Shown here: piece by piece, positions 37,385 through 50,200 of the stretch
Numbering within the stretch: position 1 is the first letter of the stretch
Layout of the letters: each line of letters begins with the position of its first letter
From: Chamaea fasciata
Taxonomy: Eukaryota; Chordata; Aves; Passeriformes; Sylviidae
Reading direction: 5' to 3'
DNA length: 64,000 nt
Assembly (NCBI GenBank): GCA_029207755.1
Contig: JARCOQ010000016.1
Location: forward strand, 6,310,501-6,374,500
Notes under the pieces: generated by a model
What the model was told of the DNA's origin: nothing
Seen by the model: only the letters and a program-made list of their open reading frames with translations
Databases searched by the model: none
Translations under genes and position numbers: made by a program

Positions 37385-37640
37385 GGGAGAGGACAAGGGG
37401 GAATGGCTTCAAACTGGAAAAGAGTAGGTTTAGATTAGACATTAGGAAAACAATCTTCCCTGTGGGGGTGGGGAGGCCCTGGCACAGGCTGCCCAGAGCA
37501 GCTGTGGCTGCCCCAGCCCTGGAAGTGTCCAAGGCCAGCTTGGATGGATCTCTGAGCAACCTCGTCCAAGAAGGTATTCCTGCCCACAGAAAGATGATTT
37601 TTAAGGTCCCTTCCAACCCAAACCATTCCATGATTCTCGG
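37385..37640 (+). mobile_element. CR1 LINE 3' fragment, plus orientation
   Basis: It contains gacaagggggaatggcttca, aggccctggcacaggctgcc, and ends with ttccaacccaaaccattcca then tgattctcgg. This is a 5'-truncated avian CR1 of relatively low divergence. The long open frames seen across it on both strands (200 and 192 codons) are by-products of this sequence, not genes. Confidence 0.93.
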
Positions 37641-40600
37641 AGTAGCTCAGCTCTGTGTTGGGGTCTTTTCAATTGAACGTATCCCCCTTGGTACCTCAGG
37701 AATCTCTCCGTAGGATAGACTTCCGTGTTGAATTTTCAGGCTATGCATGGAAGCTGACTTAAAGCTCCAAAGAAATTCTCTTTACCTAAGACACATGTTA
37801 AATTCCCACAGATCACCGAGCTCAAGGGTTAAGAAAGGTGATATGCAAACAGGTATTATGAATCAGATACACAAATACAGTGCAATTCACCCACAGAAGG
37901 CAGCACAACTAGGTAAGGGAAAATCGAGTAGCAAAGCAGGGGAAAAAAATCCTCTCAAGTACTCAGTCAATTACATTACGCTTTCAGAAAAGGTTTGTCA
38001 ATTCAAAATATTCATCTTACATGACAACATAGTCTAATCTACTGTCAGTGGATTGTCATCCTCAAAAGAGAGTGGCAGGAAGAGAAGAACCCGTGCTCCA
38101 GCCTCACTGGGAATCTGCAGCTTGGGCTGAAAGAGGAGCAGGAACGGTTTCCAAGGAGAGGAACCAACTCAGCTCCAAGGAGACATTTCTGAATTGTTTA
38201 ACTTGCTTCCCTGCATCAATAATTTGTCTTCTGTACCTTCCAAAAGTCAGCCTTCACTGACAGCACTGGAGGAGGCTGGTCAGGGAGGGTTTAGTGAATG
38301 AAACTGAAGCAATCTGGTGGTGACAATGCAGCTGTTAAACTGATTGCATCCGGAGCCCCCAACTCCCCTCCCGGGGCTGATGGTGAGCTGGCTGCCCTGA
38401 ATGATGGGCAAGCAGCTCAAATGTGAGCCCCATTCGTAGGGAAAAATTAACTACTCAGTCTCTAATGAACAGTCTTTCTCTACACAACAATACCCTCTGC
38501 TCTACAAGCAATTAGCAAATCGAAGCACTCTCTTTGTGGACCTGCATTAATTTACTCCTCGGATGTGGCACATTAAATAGCTCACAGGTACAGCATAGCA
38601 GTGGCAACAGCCAGCACCATAAAATAAAAGCTTGCTTCAAAGAGTTCGGGAAGCGAAATTAGGCGTGCTGCATACAGGGAATAAATCAAAACAACCTTCA
38701 TTTGGAAACATCATTTTAGTCTTATGCTTTCATCAAAAAACATGATTATCGTAACAGTCACGTTAATACGGCGTCAGTGCTCTACGAGGGAGAGAAACAA
38801 GCAGCACATTCACTACCTCAAATTAGAAAGAGCAATTTTTCTTCTTTCTCGTCAGGGGGAAATACCTGAGGACATACACAGCTGCCTGTTCTGGGGTTGT
38901 GCTTTCACAGCTAGAAATCCCAAGTATGAGTCCTCAGAAGGAAGGCCACTACCTCTGTAGGGAAGGGGAGAAGGAAGAGGTTTTCCCTGGCAGAGCTGGA
39001 ACACAGCTGCAAAAAAAGGCATTTTTTACAGCTCACTGGAGCCCAAGATACCCTTAGAAGTATTTTATATGCAACAGTTGTATGCAAATCCAAGTCAAGT
39101 GTGATAATTGGCAAATTTAGGTATAATGTTAATTAATAGCTATTTCAAATTAATTAACTTCTAAGATAAATTCTTGCTTCTCCTCTTTGAGAAAGTTAAC
39201 ACACGATTTAAATTTACAAGGATATATATCGGCTGCCGATCACAGAAATAGGGGATCCTGAATGTTCTAACATGCCAAATCACTTCAGTTTCCTTGTGCT
39301 GGCTGCTCCCCATCCCCTGGGTAATTTCACAGTTACTTATTTCTCTGATCACTCACAAAAGAAGACAGAAGCTGGAGCCCCATGGCTCAAGCTGGATGGC
39401 TGGAGTGTGTGGCTAAAGTGTGATGTGACCTCTACAGTGTCCAAGCCAGAACATCTTATCTGGTGCCATAGGCTGGGGAAGAAGGAAAGAAAGACAAAAA
39501 GCACAATATCATCTTTTTCTATCAGATTCAAGAGACACAAAGCAAAGAAAGTGCATTGAAGCTGCAGCTGAAATACAGAAGGAAACTTGAAAACATGGCA
39601 GCACTCCCAGGACAGTTCTGGTAAGAAAAGCACTGACTGCAACAATTAGAATTCAATCCAATGTAGAAACATAAGCACCACGCTGATGAGTTACATGGAA
39701 CAACACAGGAATAGGATGAGAACAATTTGAAGAGAACTTTGCAGTCACTAATTACCTCTCAGCAAAGAATGAGGCTCTGGCTTGTGGGGAAAACAGAAGG
39801 GAAACTTTGATTTCACAAAAGCCACAGACAGATTACTTCTGGGGGTGGCAGAGACTGAGCAGAAGTAACTCATCAGCCACTTGCAGTCAGACTTCACTTT
39901 ATTTGCATATTGTGATCCTGCATAATAAAATACTGTGAGAACTGAAATTAAATTTTCATTAGTGTTCAATCTGGAATCTCACCCGTGGGATTCAGCTTTG
40001 AACAGTTCATGCAAGCGTTTCCCTGTTTACTTTACAGTCAGATATCCATTTATCCCATGCCAGCCACCACTTGTGGCCTTCAACCCATTGCACACCATTA
40101 TTGCCCAAGGGCAGCAGTGCAGGATTGTTTCTGCACCTCTGAACTGCACTACAGAATTACTCTGAACTAACTGGTCATTTCTAATTTAACGTATTTTGAT
40201 GCTTTGTAATTGAAATTGCCAATCTTTCACAGAATTGCATCAGTTGAGATCACGCAGACAGTTTAGCACCAGCCATTGCCAAATAATTTCCTTGCTGCTT
40301 TACGGGCTCCTTTTTGCTGTTCTCAAGAAACTTCTCCTGCTTATAAAATCAAATGCACATCCTTTATAAAGTGGGAAAGAACAGCTACAAATAAACTCTG
40401 CTGCTGTCTCAAAAGCATCCAGAACACCATGTTATCTCACAGGAGCTGGACTGGAGGTGGCAGGGGGCTCGGTCTGATGCGAAAGTGAAGAGGAAAATTC
40501 CCCAACAACTTCTGAACGTGTTTCAGAAATTTAAATTCAGTGAAACCACACTCGCTCTGACTTGCAGAAAAGCTGCAATAGGCAAAGCAGAGACCATTAC

Positions 40601-43600
40601 TTACTGACATAATTTATGAGGATAGGCTTGCAGCTAAACGAAAAGCATGTGTCTCAGGCCACAGCTTATGTACTTTTCCATGTAATTTAGTCCTTAATGT
40701 TACCCCAAGCAAGGACAGGAAACACAAGAAACGAGAATGCCTGTGAGCCAGATGTCCCACATCTCCAGGGGCTCGTGCTCCTGGGCATCACAGCAAACCA
40801 CAACACCCAGGGACTGAAGGCCACTGCTTTGTCTAGAGCAGCGAGAGTGTTTTCCACCAAAAAAACAAGAGCTGCTCCTGCTCTGAAAACCAGTTTTGTA
40901 CTGGATTTGTGCAGGGAAATGCCGCCCCCCAGTGAGAGACAAAAAGCAGCTGGTTACCAAAATCAGGGAGGAATAATGCAGAGCACTCAGGGCAGTAAAC
41001 AAAAAAATGAAGCTGCAAATTGAAAAATCGCCAAAGTCATCGCTATAATTACTGAAGACACAGGGAAAACATCTCTCCTAGCAAAGATATGGGCTCCTGT
41101 CAACACTCTATCAAGATTTACCGGACAAGGGGATAATGACCACACCTTTCTCTAGCTCTCGAGCCTCAAGGACAGACCAATCTCTCTCCTTCTCTTTAAG
41201 AGACACAGTCACTTGTAACGTCAAGAACTCTTGACAGTAAGCTTATTATAATGAAATAACCCCAAACTCTGCCTGGTTAAACTGTGAGAAAAGGGTGTTA
41301 ACAAAGTGACCGTGGAACAACTGATATGAGATGAAGACAGGATTCCAAGCAGAAATTGCCCGTATCCTTATTCCTGACAAACTGTTTGACCTAGCTTAAA
41401 GTAAGCTGCGCAGTCCTGCAGCAGAAACCTGGTTCTTGTTCCCACTCTGCCTAACAACTGAGACTAAACTCTGAAACTCCTCCTTTTCTCTCCCCCCCTA
41501 ACCTAAAGAAAATACCGACTCTGTAAAACCCTCCCCAAACTTTTGGAAAAGTGTAATCTCTGAGCACAAGGTGCCACTGTTGACACAAACCACACCTGAT
41601 GGGCCACAGCACTAAAAGGATTAAGCGCCATAATAAGTGCAGAAGGCCAGCACCAACACGTTCAGGGGTGGCAGTAACCTCGTCTCCCTGATCCTCAAAA
41701 CAAAGGTGACCTTCACAGCTGCAATAAAATGTAAAACTTGGAGAAAGACCCTGAACTTCTCTAAATCTACTCCATCAACACTGTTCACATAATCTCTCAG
41801 GCAGAGGCTGTGGGGGGAAGGAAGAGAAGCAAACTGGGAGATGGAAAAATGCTGAACCTTCCATCCTGGAAAGGATGAGTCCCTAGAGGTTGGACAGCCT
41901 CGTGCCAGGCTGAAATAGTTAAAAATGAGGCAGGTAGGCAGGAAAATAGTGGGCTCAGGAAACAAAACCACCTTAGTTCTGCAAAAACGTCTCAAAACAA
42001 GAACATTCATTTGTTTTTTAGTCTCTGAGCTGCAGCTGAGTGTGAGGTGAGGCTGAGGGGCAACACCCCAGAGACTTCTCTCTCCCCCTGTTTTCCCTTG
42101 ATGTTTTTATTCAGCACCTTGCTAGGAAGGAGCACAGAGACCAAAAGATTAGCACAGCTCTGCTGGGAACAATCTACTTTTGTAATAGGTCTCCTTCCCC
42201 CCATCCTAATCAAATGATGCTGCAGTCCCCTGGGGAGAGAATACAGTGCCAAACAAAAAAATGTGAGTTTGCAGCTGCTTCCTCAACAGCAAAGGGCAGC
42301 CTGACTGATGAAACTCTGCCAAGCCAATTGCTCCCAGCATGATGCAGTTGGCCAGCGCAGCATCTCCAGGACACACGCGAGTGACTGTGGGAGGCTGATG
42401 GACTCTCCAAAGGAGTCATTCCCCATCACTGGGACACCCATCAGAGAAGCCTCTGCCACTAAAATTCCCTTTGTGGCCTCAGATATAGTCCTGCCTCGGA
42501 GAAGCAGCTGAGTGTGAAGATGTAGCAGAAGGTCCCTTCTCTTTTGCTGCTCCCCAACAAAAGTTTTAACCCAACAGCAGCAAGATGAAATCTATGTATT
42601 GAGGGCTAGCTGCAAATCTCTTGCCAGGAGTAAAACAGATTATTAATATATCAGTGCAACTCAAAACCATTAGAAGAGTACCAGCCCACTGCACAGGGAA
42701 ATAGCAAATGGGTAATGAAATACAATTATCTGGAGGACACTAAGGAGAATTTCACTGTGCTGGGGTCAAATCTCTAAAGGTGAAATGAAGGGACACCGGA
42801 ACCTGATCCTGAAACAGATGCAGCACATCTGGGAATCTGGTAATTCATCACTGTTTAGGTGATCTGAAAACAGGTACTGTAAACAATTCTGGGATCTGGT
42901 GAGTACAGTGTTTTCTTCAGGTTGTATTAACACTCCTAGAATTGGGAAGCAGAACTAGGGACAAACAGAAGACACAGCAGCTAATGGGAACGGAATCCTT
43001 TGCCATTAGATGTAATAAAAGAAGCTGGTTGAAGGAGGGGGGAACAAATGTTTGTGCATTTGTTTAATTTTGTGACAAAATTTAAGCCCAGCTCATTTAT
43101 TTACTTTTTTTTTTCATCCTTTAGTTTAGCAGCACAATGAATTCAGGCTCCAAAGCCTTCTCTTGATGAAAGCAAACATCAGTACTCAACAAATCCACAA
43201 AAAGGAAATCTCAAAAACTAAAAGTGGTGGCAATGTGACACCCAGCATCTACCAAACTGTCAACTCCTTCCTGTGCATTTTTGCCAGGACAACCTCCCTG
43301 GATCTAAGTTCTCCCCATCAAGTTACCTCCAACTAGGTTTGATAGCTGGAGGGAAAGAAACGGCATTTAATTCATGAAATCTGTAAATTAGCCATCAAAA
43401 ATGTTCACTCTTATCCATTCATCAGAAAAAATGGTGGAATTACATCTCTACCTAAAAAAGCCCTTCTAATTTCAGCCCGATGAGTCAGCACTGCTGCATC
43501 TCATCACTAGGAGTGATTCATTGTCACTGCACTTCTCAAAGTCAAGAATAAGGGTATTCACCCCAATTCACTGTCATCTCAGAGCTCCTCTGGACCCAGG

Positions 43601-44373
43601 CACTGTGTTTGCACACAGCACTGTTATAATGATTTATGTGAGTGTGTCACTTTTAATTTAAAAGGATAAAGAGTTATTGTCAGTCTACCAACCATAAAGC
43701 AACATTTTCTTTCCACTGAGCTGACAGTTGAATACCTGGAAATTATTCCTGTTTGCCAGGAAAGGAGAGGCCTCTGCAGGCCATAGCCTTAGGGTGTCAA
43801 TGCTGCTGAAGAGAGGAGAGGATGGCCAGTGTCTTTGGAGAGGAACACTGGTGCTTGGGAGAGTTAAAAAAAAAAAAAGGCTTACAATAGAGTTAGAATC
43901 TGAATAAAAATTCAGACAAAAGCAGTAGGGATGGAAAGGCTCTGCCCCAAGTGAAGGTGAGGATGTGGGGCATGGATGAGAGCCCAAAAAATGACCTGTG
44001 GTCATAGCTGGATGAAACAAAGACTATCATAAATTAATCAGTGGCACAGCTATATTTTCTTATTCAAGTCCCCTAATATCACAGTCACTTTTGATAACCT
44101 TTTATCTGCTAAAACAAGGCTACTGAACAACTCACACTGACCTTACACCCCTGAGTGGGCCAGTGCCTTCCTTCAAGCTGCCCAAGGCTGTTGGCAGCTG
44201 GTGACAGCTCAGAAAAGACGTCTTTATTGGTGCTGTGAGCTCTCTCCTTCATGATATCTGTTATCCCCACAAACACACTCACAACAGGAGTCCTCAGGCA
44301 TGTGGGCACACTTCCTTGTGCAACTGTTGTGAGCCAGGCAGAAAACAACATTGGGAAGTGAAGATCTGTGTTT

Positions 44374-44409
44374 AAATCAAACTTTTTTTTGTTAAATCAA
44401 GTTTGATTT
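44374..44409. repeat. 11-bp inverted repeat with T-rich loop
   Basis: aaatcaaactt at 44374..44384 and aagtttgattt at 44399..44409 are exact reverse complements separated by 14 nt. No flanking duplication was seen. Confidence 0.55.
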
Positions 44410-45393
44410 CTGTTCTAGTTCTCAGCACTACTGCATAGGTTGTCCCAGCTCAAATAAAGGTCAAGGAGGGGTTTCAGCCAGCACAGTCCTTGGCTTGGGA
44501 AATCACAACCAGTGTGGTTTTGGCATCCAGCAGAACAGTGGGGAGAGTGCCTAAGCCTCAGAGGGTCTCCAACAAATTTCAAACGCTCTTGGAAGTTGCT
44601 AGGTAACAGCATCCACCCCCAGGATGAAACTGTGCAATGTTTGCTCTGACAAAGCAATGCTTGCCTTGCCCTTGCTTCCTCCCTGGGAATGTGTGTGTTG
44701 AGGACCTGTCTCCTCTGCTGCCAGAGCATTTCCAGCCTCTAGTCTGGGTGCATAGTTGGATTTTGCTGAATAAAGCAAACATCCCATTTTAAACATAGCT
44801 ATTATAATTAGCAGAAGCTCATTGCTCAATTCCCCTTCCAGACAGGGATTTCCAAATGTCAGTGTGCTTCGCACAGCTGATCTGTGCTGGCTGCTCTAAA
44901 CACAACTGACCTAGGAGGGTCCAGAACACAGAATCAAATCCTATCATGGGCAGTGAGACGGAAAAACAAACAGGAGAATTGTCCTTCTTCAGCCTGTACC
45001 TTCATTTTCCTGTACTTTCTGCACCAAGGCCAAGGTTAGCAGAGACTCTTTGACACAGAAGGGATATTCATGTTTGAGGCCAAGCAGGAATTTCTTTTGG
45101 AACTTTCTGCCTGTTTTCTGAGTCAGCCCTCCAGATGACTCTGCCTCATCCTGCTTGTCCTGCCAGAGTATCATGGCATAAAACCAAAGGGAGTAAGGGG
45201 AGAACAAAAAGGGGGGGAAGCCCCAAACTAGTACAGCTACAGCTGCTAAAACCTTTTTGCAGAGGCTCTGGCAAATGCAGAGACCAGTTTCAAACAGTAT
45301 TTTCTTTCTAAATCTGTTTTGGGAAAGCAAAAACAACCTCAATCAGAGCAACACCTCAGAGTATCCCACAGAGCCAGCAGAAGTCTGGCTGAG

Positions 45394-45439
45394 TTTAATT
45401 TATTAATTTATTGATTTATTTAATTATTAATTTATTAAT
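45394..45439. repeat. AT-rich simple repeat (TTTA/TTAA-like)
   Basis: About 46 bp consist almost wholly of A and T in degenerate tttatta/atttatt units. Confidence 0.8.
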
Positions 45440-47250
45440 GTGGGTCTTGTGCAACCTGTGGCGCACAAGTGTCTCACCCACAGCTCCTGCCTCGTTTTTT
45501 TGGGATCCACCAGTGTAAATTCCATGAGGGGCTGAAGCAGATTAGCACCAAGCTGCTCAATAAAAGGAGAAACCAAAGCTCAAAGATCACGTGAACTTTA
45601 CAAGGCCACATGGACAGTCACAATTTTCAGTTATAATATTTTACCCCATCAGGTTTGTACTACAAACAGATTAGAGGCAGAGTTTGCCTGAAGTTTAAGG
45701 GAAAAAGACTGGAAGGAAAAAAATCCCAGATGTTAACAGCCTCTCTATCCAAAGACATTCCTTACACTGAAAAAGTAAAAAATCCTCCAAGATTCCAACT
45801 GGAAGAAAAAAAAAAAAAAGTGTAAAAAACCCTCAAATAAAATCAAACATCCCTGCACACCACAGTCATGCTCCTGTAACTTCTAAGAAAAGGAACAAAA
45901 CTCTTCTACTTTTAACTGGGAATTTATTCAAAATAAATAAATCCCAATGGAATTTAGGCACACTGTAGAGGCTCCAGCAAAAATCATAAATAAAGCAAGC
46001 AAACTAAAAAGATCCTTTCTTGGCATGCTCTTGAAAGAAGGATTCACCACATTTCTGATTGACTGCCACTGTGGTTTAAATGAATCAGCTATAAATAGGC
46101 AGCAAATGCAAGGCAAGCACTTGAAGGGAACAGCAAGGGGTTGGGTTTTTTGTTTTCTCTTGTTATTGCTTAATGGTCTGTCGAAAAGGAGGTGGCTGAC
46201 AAGGTAGAAGAAATGTGGAAAAAAATCGAAAGAAACAGAAAAAGATGGGGTGTGGGAAGGAGGGGTTAGGAGACATGAAGACATTCAAATGTACGAAATG
46301 TGCAAATACCTTTCTGCCTCTGGTTTTCCAGAGAAGCCAAGGATCAGGGATAGGAACAGGCACAGAGACTTGGAGCTGGGGATGCCCTGAAAGTCCCCTC
46401 ACACCCACAACTTGAAGAAGGCTTTTATGTTACCAGTAACTGCAAAGCCAAGCTTCTGTGGGCCACCTTGGACTAATTTTTAGTCCTTCCTACACATCAG
46501 ATTGAACATATGAAGTGCAGCCGTTAAAGAAAAGCACTGGAAGTGTTTCTGCAGCCCTCTTGTGCCAAGAGCCGTCCAAAACAGGAGTGGCCTCAAAACT
46601 ACTGAAGTTAAGCAGCCATCCACATCACAGCAAAAGTGAAAATACTCGTGTCAATGAACACCAGAGCTGGAGGAGTCTGAGTCACGCCCAGAGAGGATCC
46701 AGTTTCTGAAAAGCATTTGCAGGGAAATTTCTAATAAACTACTTTTTAAATATTGAATAGTCACTTCTCAAAATAGCTGGGGCTTATTTCACAGCTCTTG
46801 TTCCAACTGTCTGCTCACTCTCCTCCTCTCTCCCACAGCCAGTCTGACTGCCCACAACATCCCCAGTCTCCAGCTTTCTGGCATCCTTTTTAATTACTCC
46901 TCTTAATCTTATGCTCCTTCTTTCAAGCCTGAAGGAGGCTCTCACAGAACCCAAGGAGCAGAAAACCTTCTGGTTTCCCTTCCCAAGGAGTCTGACTAGC
47001 TTTAAAGACCTTCTCTACTCCTGCAAAGTATTTCCTTGCAACTCCGTGGCAGATCTTGCCAGAGAGCAGCCCAGGACCTCCTCAGAGCTTCTTCCTCTGT
47101 GGGAATGGAGGCTGATCCCATGTCAGCTCTGTTTAGCACAGATTTACAGCTTTCTCAAAATTGTTTCCTCCTGTAGGAAGGAGGAGAAAGCTATCAAAAT
47201 GGCCTGAAATCCAAATTTTTAAACTTCAGCAGTTAATAACTTGCCCTACT

Positions 47251-47272
47251 AAAAAAAAAAAAAAAAAAAAAA
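47251..47272. repeat. A22 homopolymer
   Basis: Twenty-two adenines follow ttgccctact. No AATAAA lies just upstream and no recognised coding copy precedes it, so it is not clearly a retrocopy tail. Confidence 0.9.
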
Positions 47273-50200
47273 GAAAATTTTGCAAAGGGGTACAAGAAAA
47301 ACTCCTGCAGAGACAGGATCAGAGCAAGTAAAGAACATCCTTGCACTGCACAAGCCTGGTACATATTCTGTGTTTGCCAACTCTCAGTTTAATTCACATT
47401 GTAAGATCCTGCAGGAGAGGGCAAAGTGCAGGGTTAATCAAAGCCAGGGCTGAAGCCTTTTGTTTATCCACAGAACTGAGCAGCAGGAACAAAAGGGAGT
47501 ATTTCCACATGTTGCCCCATCAGTTGCTGCTCAGTTTTGGGCTGAAAGAATTAACTCCAGAGGGAGCAGTGTAATTTTCTCTTACACGTGGCCCATTTGT
47601 TTCCCTTGGCCCTTCTGCTGAGACTGCCAAAGACGCCAGACAGGATGGTATTTCTGAGATGTGGGTGTTTATCTTCTCTAAGTGAACCAAACAGCAACTC
47701 ATTTCAGGAAAGCAATCCAGCAACTCACAATTGCTCCTTGCTCCAGCAAATGCAGCCTGACAAGGCAAAAGGTGAAAGTGCCTGATTGTTCCATTAGAAA
47801 CCTTTGAGTTTCCTTGCTCCTGGATGCCTGCTGAGCAAAACTGCTACAGAAACATGAGAGATCTCCATTTGTCAGGGCAAGGGAAGAAGTCAGGACATAT
47901 GCCAAGATAATCTCAGTTATTAGCCCCTGCCACAGAGGCACAGGCTGTGTGGAATTGCTCCTCCATGGCACAGTGGGATGCTCTGGGCTGGGAGCTCAGC
48001 TCCAGAGGCTCTTGGTGGCAAAGCTCTGGCATGGAGCACAACAGAGAGCTTCCTCACATAAATACTAACGAGTAAGAATTGTCAGCATTTGGTTTTTTTG
48101 GCTTCTTATCATGCTTCAATTTTCTTTCTTCTTAACCTAGCAGATAAACAGCTACACAGATTTACGTGCGCCTAAAAGTGCCTGACCCCAGGGCAATGCC
48201 AGCTCACTTGTCCCAGGCTGATACGTGCCAATATAGTGACTCACTCTTGGTACAAGAAGGCCACAAAAGAAGGGTAGATAAATTCACATTTGCTGTAGGA
48301 GTGGTTGTATTTGTGCCATGCAGCAGCCTCCAGATATTCATGAAGACTTGAGTGTGACCTTTCCTTTTCTCAGTCCCATTTGCTGGTCAGAAAAAAAGCA
48401 TAATCCAAAGAGCAAGTGGAAGGCAACAGAAAATAATATCCACAATAATTGCAGTAATGTGTACAGTGTCAATGGGCTGTAGGAATTGGATACAAGGACT
48501 GTGGATCTCGCCTGGCCTAAATAAAAAGGTGCTCGTTATCCTGAAAGGAAATGCCACTTATGAACAATAAGGTCACACTGCACTGGGAAGATAAATGTCA
48601 TTTCTCTATACAGCTGTGATGGTCTCACCTACTGTCTTCAAAAATGGACCTAAACAGCAAAGCAATAAAAAGCCTGTAGAATTAGCCTGGGACATTATTG
48701 TTTTGAGAGCATAAAATCACTCATCTAGAGCTCTTTAGACATGCTTTCCTAGGAACACTAATGTATGTGTACGTGTGTACTTACATTGTGCCTTTTGGGA
48801 GTAATAATACCTGAAAATAATTAACTGACACTTTCAAACAGGCTTGGATGTGTTTGGTACCACGTATGTCGAAAGAATTTGAGACTCACCATGTATTTTA
48901 TACAGCTGTACACATTCCCAGGAATTAAATCCATCTGCATAGGTAGTTTTGCACTCATCACAGCCCCCCCCCCAGGCAGCCTCTGCCAAGCACAATGAGC
49001 AGCTCTAAATAAGTACCATCCATAATGCCAACAATTCCTCTCTTTTCAGCAGCTCTGCGGGCTGCCATGCTGCAGCTGAGAGACAATTAAGTGCACTCAG
49101 ATGATCTTGAAGCACAAGGCACAGAGCAATCCCCCCGGTGCAGGAAGGGCAGCATCCATCCCTTGGAGCAGGAGCAGCCTTGGGGGCCAGGGACCTCCAG
49201 CCTCCAGCCCAGGCTCTTTGGAGAAGGGGTGTCTCATTTCAGCACTCTGCAAGTTGGGGGGCTCCTGCCCCTTCACACCCACACGTGTGCAGGGCAAATA
49301 ACTACTGACCATTAGTCACTGCTAGTGTGCTCCCACCCAGAGGAACAGGGGTTGTCACTGCAGATGTCACTCCTGCTGTCCCCATCACCTTCCTTCATGC
49401 AAAAGGTCACAGAACGCTGCAGAAACCGGCACCTGATTTTGCTAAGGTGGAACCAGACCCATGGAAGTCAAAAGAGCACACATTTTACCTGATTATTTGA
49501 GATACCAGGGGGCTGATCTGTCCTAAGGCTGCATTTTCACTCGCGAAATGACCTCTTGTAAAAGGGAATCAAGCAGAAAGTGAAGAACTCTGCCTCCATA
49601 TTTTAATAAAATTGAGAGGACTCAGAATAGAGTTGCCAAAGGTAGGGCTGGTAACAACTGGCTCAGCAATAATATCTGCCAAAAGGATCGCTGGTTTACG
49701 GACCCTACCATCAGGTCACTTCCCAACTGCGCTGCACAACATAGATTTTATGAAAAATTCAGAATTTGTGGGCTCTCAAGAAATACTTCAATAATTAATA
49801 CAGACACAGACACTCTTTGTGTATATAAATAATGTACAGTGGTAACCTTTATACAAAGAAGCCTCAAACCCTCTCCCATTACACCTGATATTCTATTTAA
49901 AATAACCTCTGCAAAGTAATTACTCTGTTCACATTCATGGTTTCTGAATATCTCATTGGGCTTTTACACACCATTAATACCATAACATATAATCTTTCAA
50001 GCTTCTTGTTGATTTCCTTTAAAAATCAAAAATATTTAGGTTTAGCAAGTCTTCCAAAAATCAGTTTTCCAATGAAAATGAGTTGTCTCCACAATTTTCT
50101 GAAAAGAAGTGAAGTCGATGCCACAAAAACTCACATTTGGGAATCTGATGTGTGGAAAACGGGCACAAGAACACAGAACAGATAAAAATCAATGTCTTAA

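Noticed and set aside
37053..37713. Long open frames on both strands (192 and 200 codons)
   Set aside because: They overlap a CR1 3' fragment, are mutually antisense, and lack coding similarity or start context. They reflect repeat composition.
46911..47272. Possible retrocopy ending in A22
   Set aside because: The 98-codon frame is unrecognised, there is no AATAAA upstream of the A-run, and no target-site duplication was evident.
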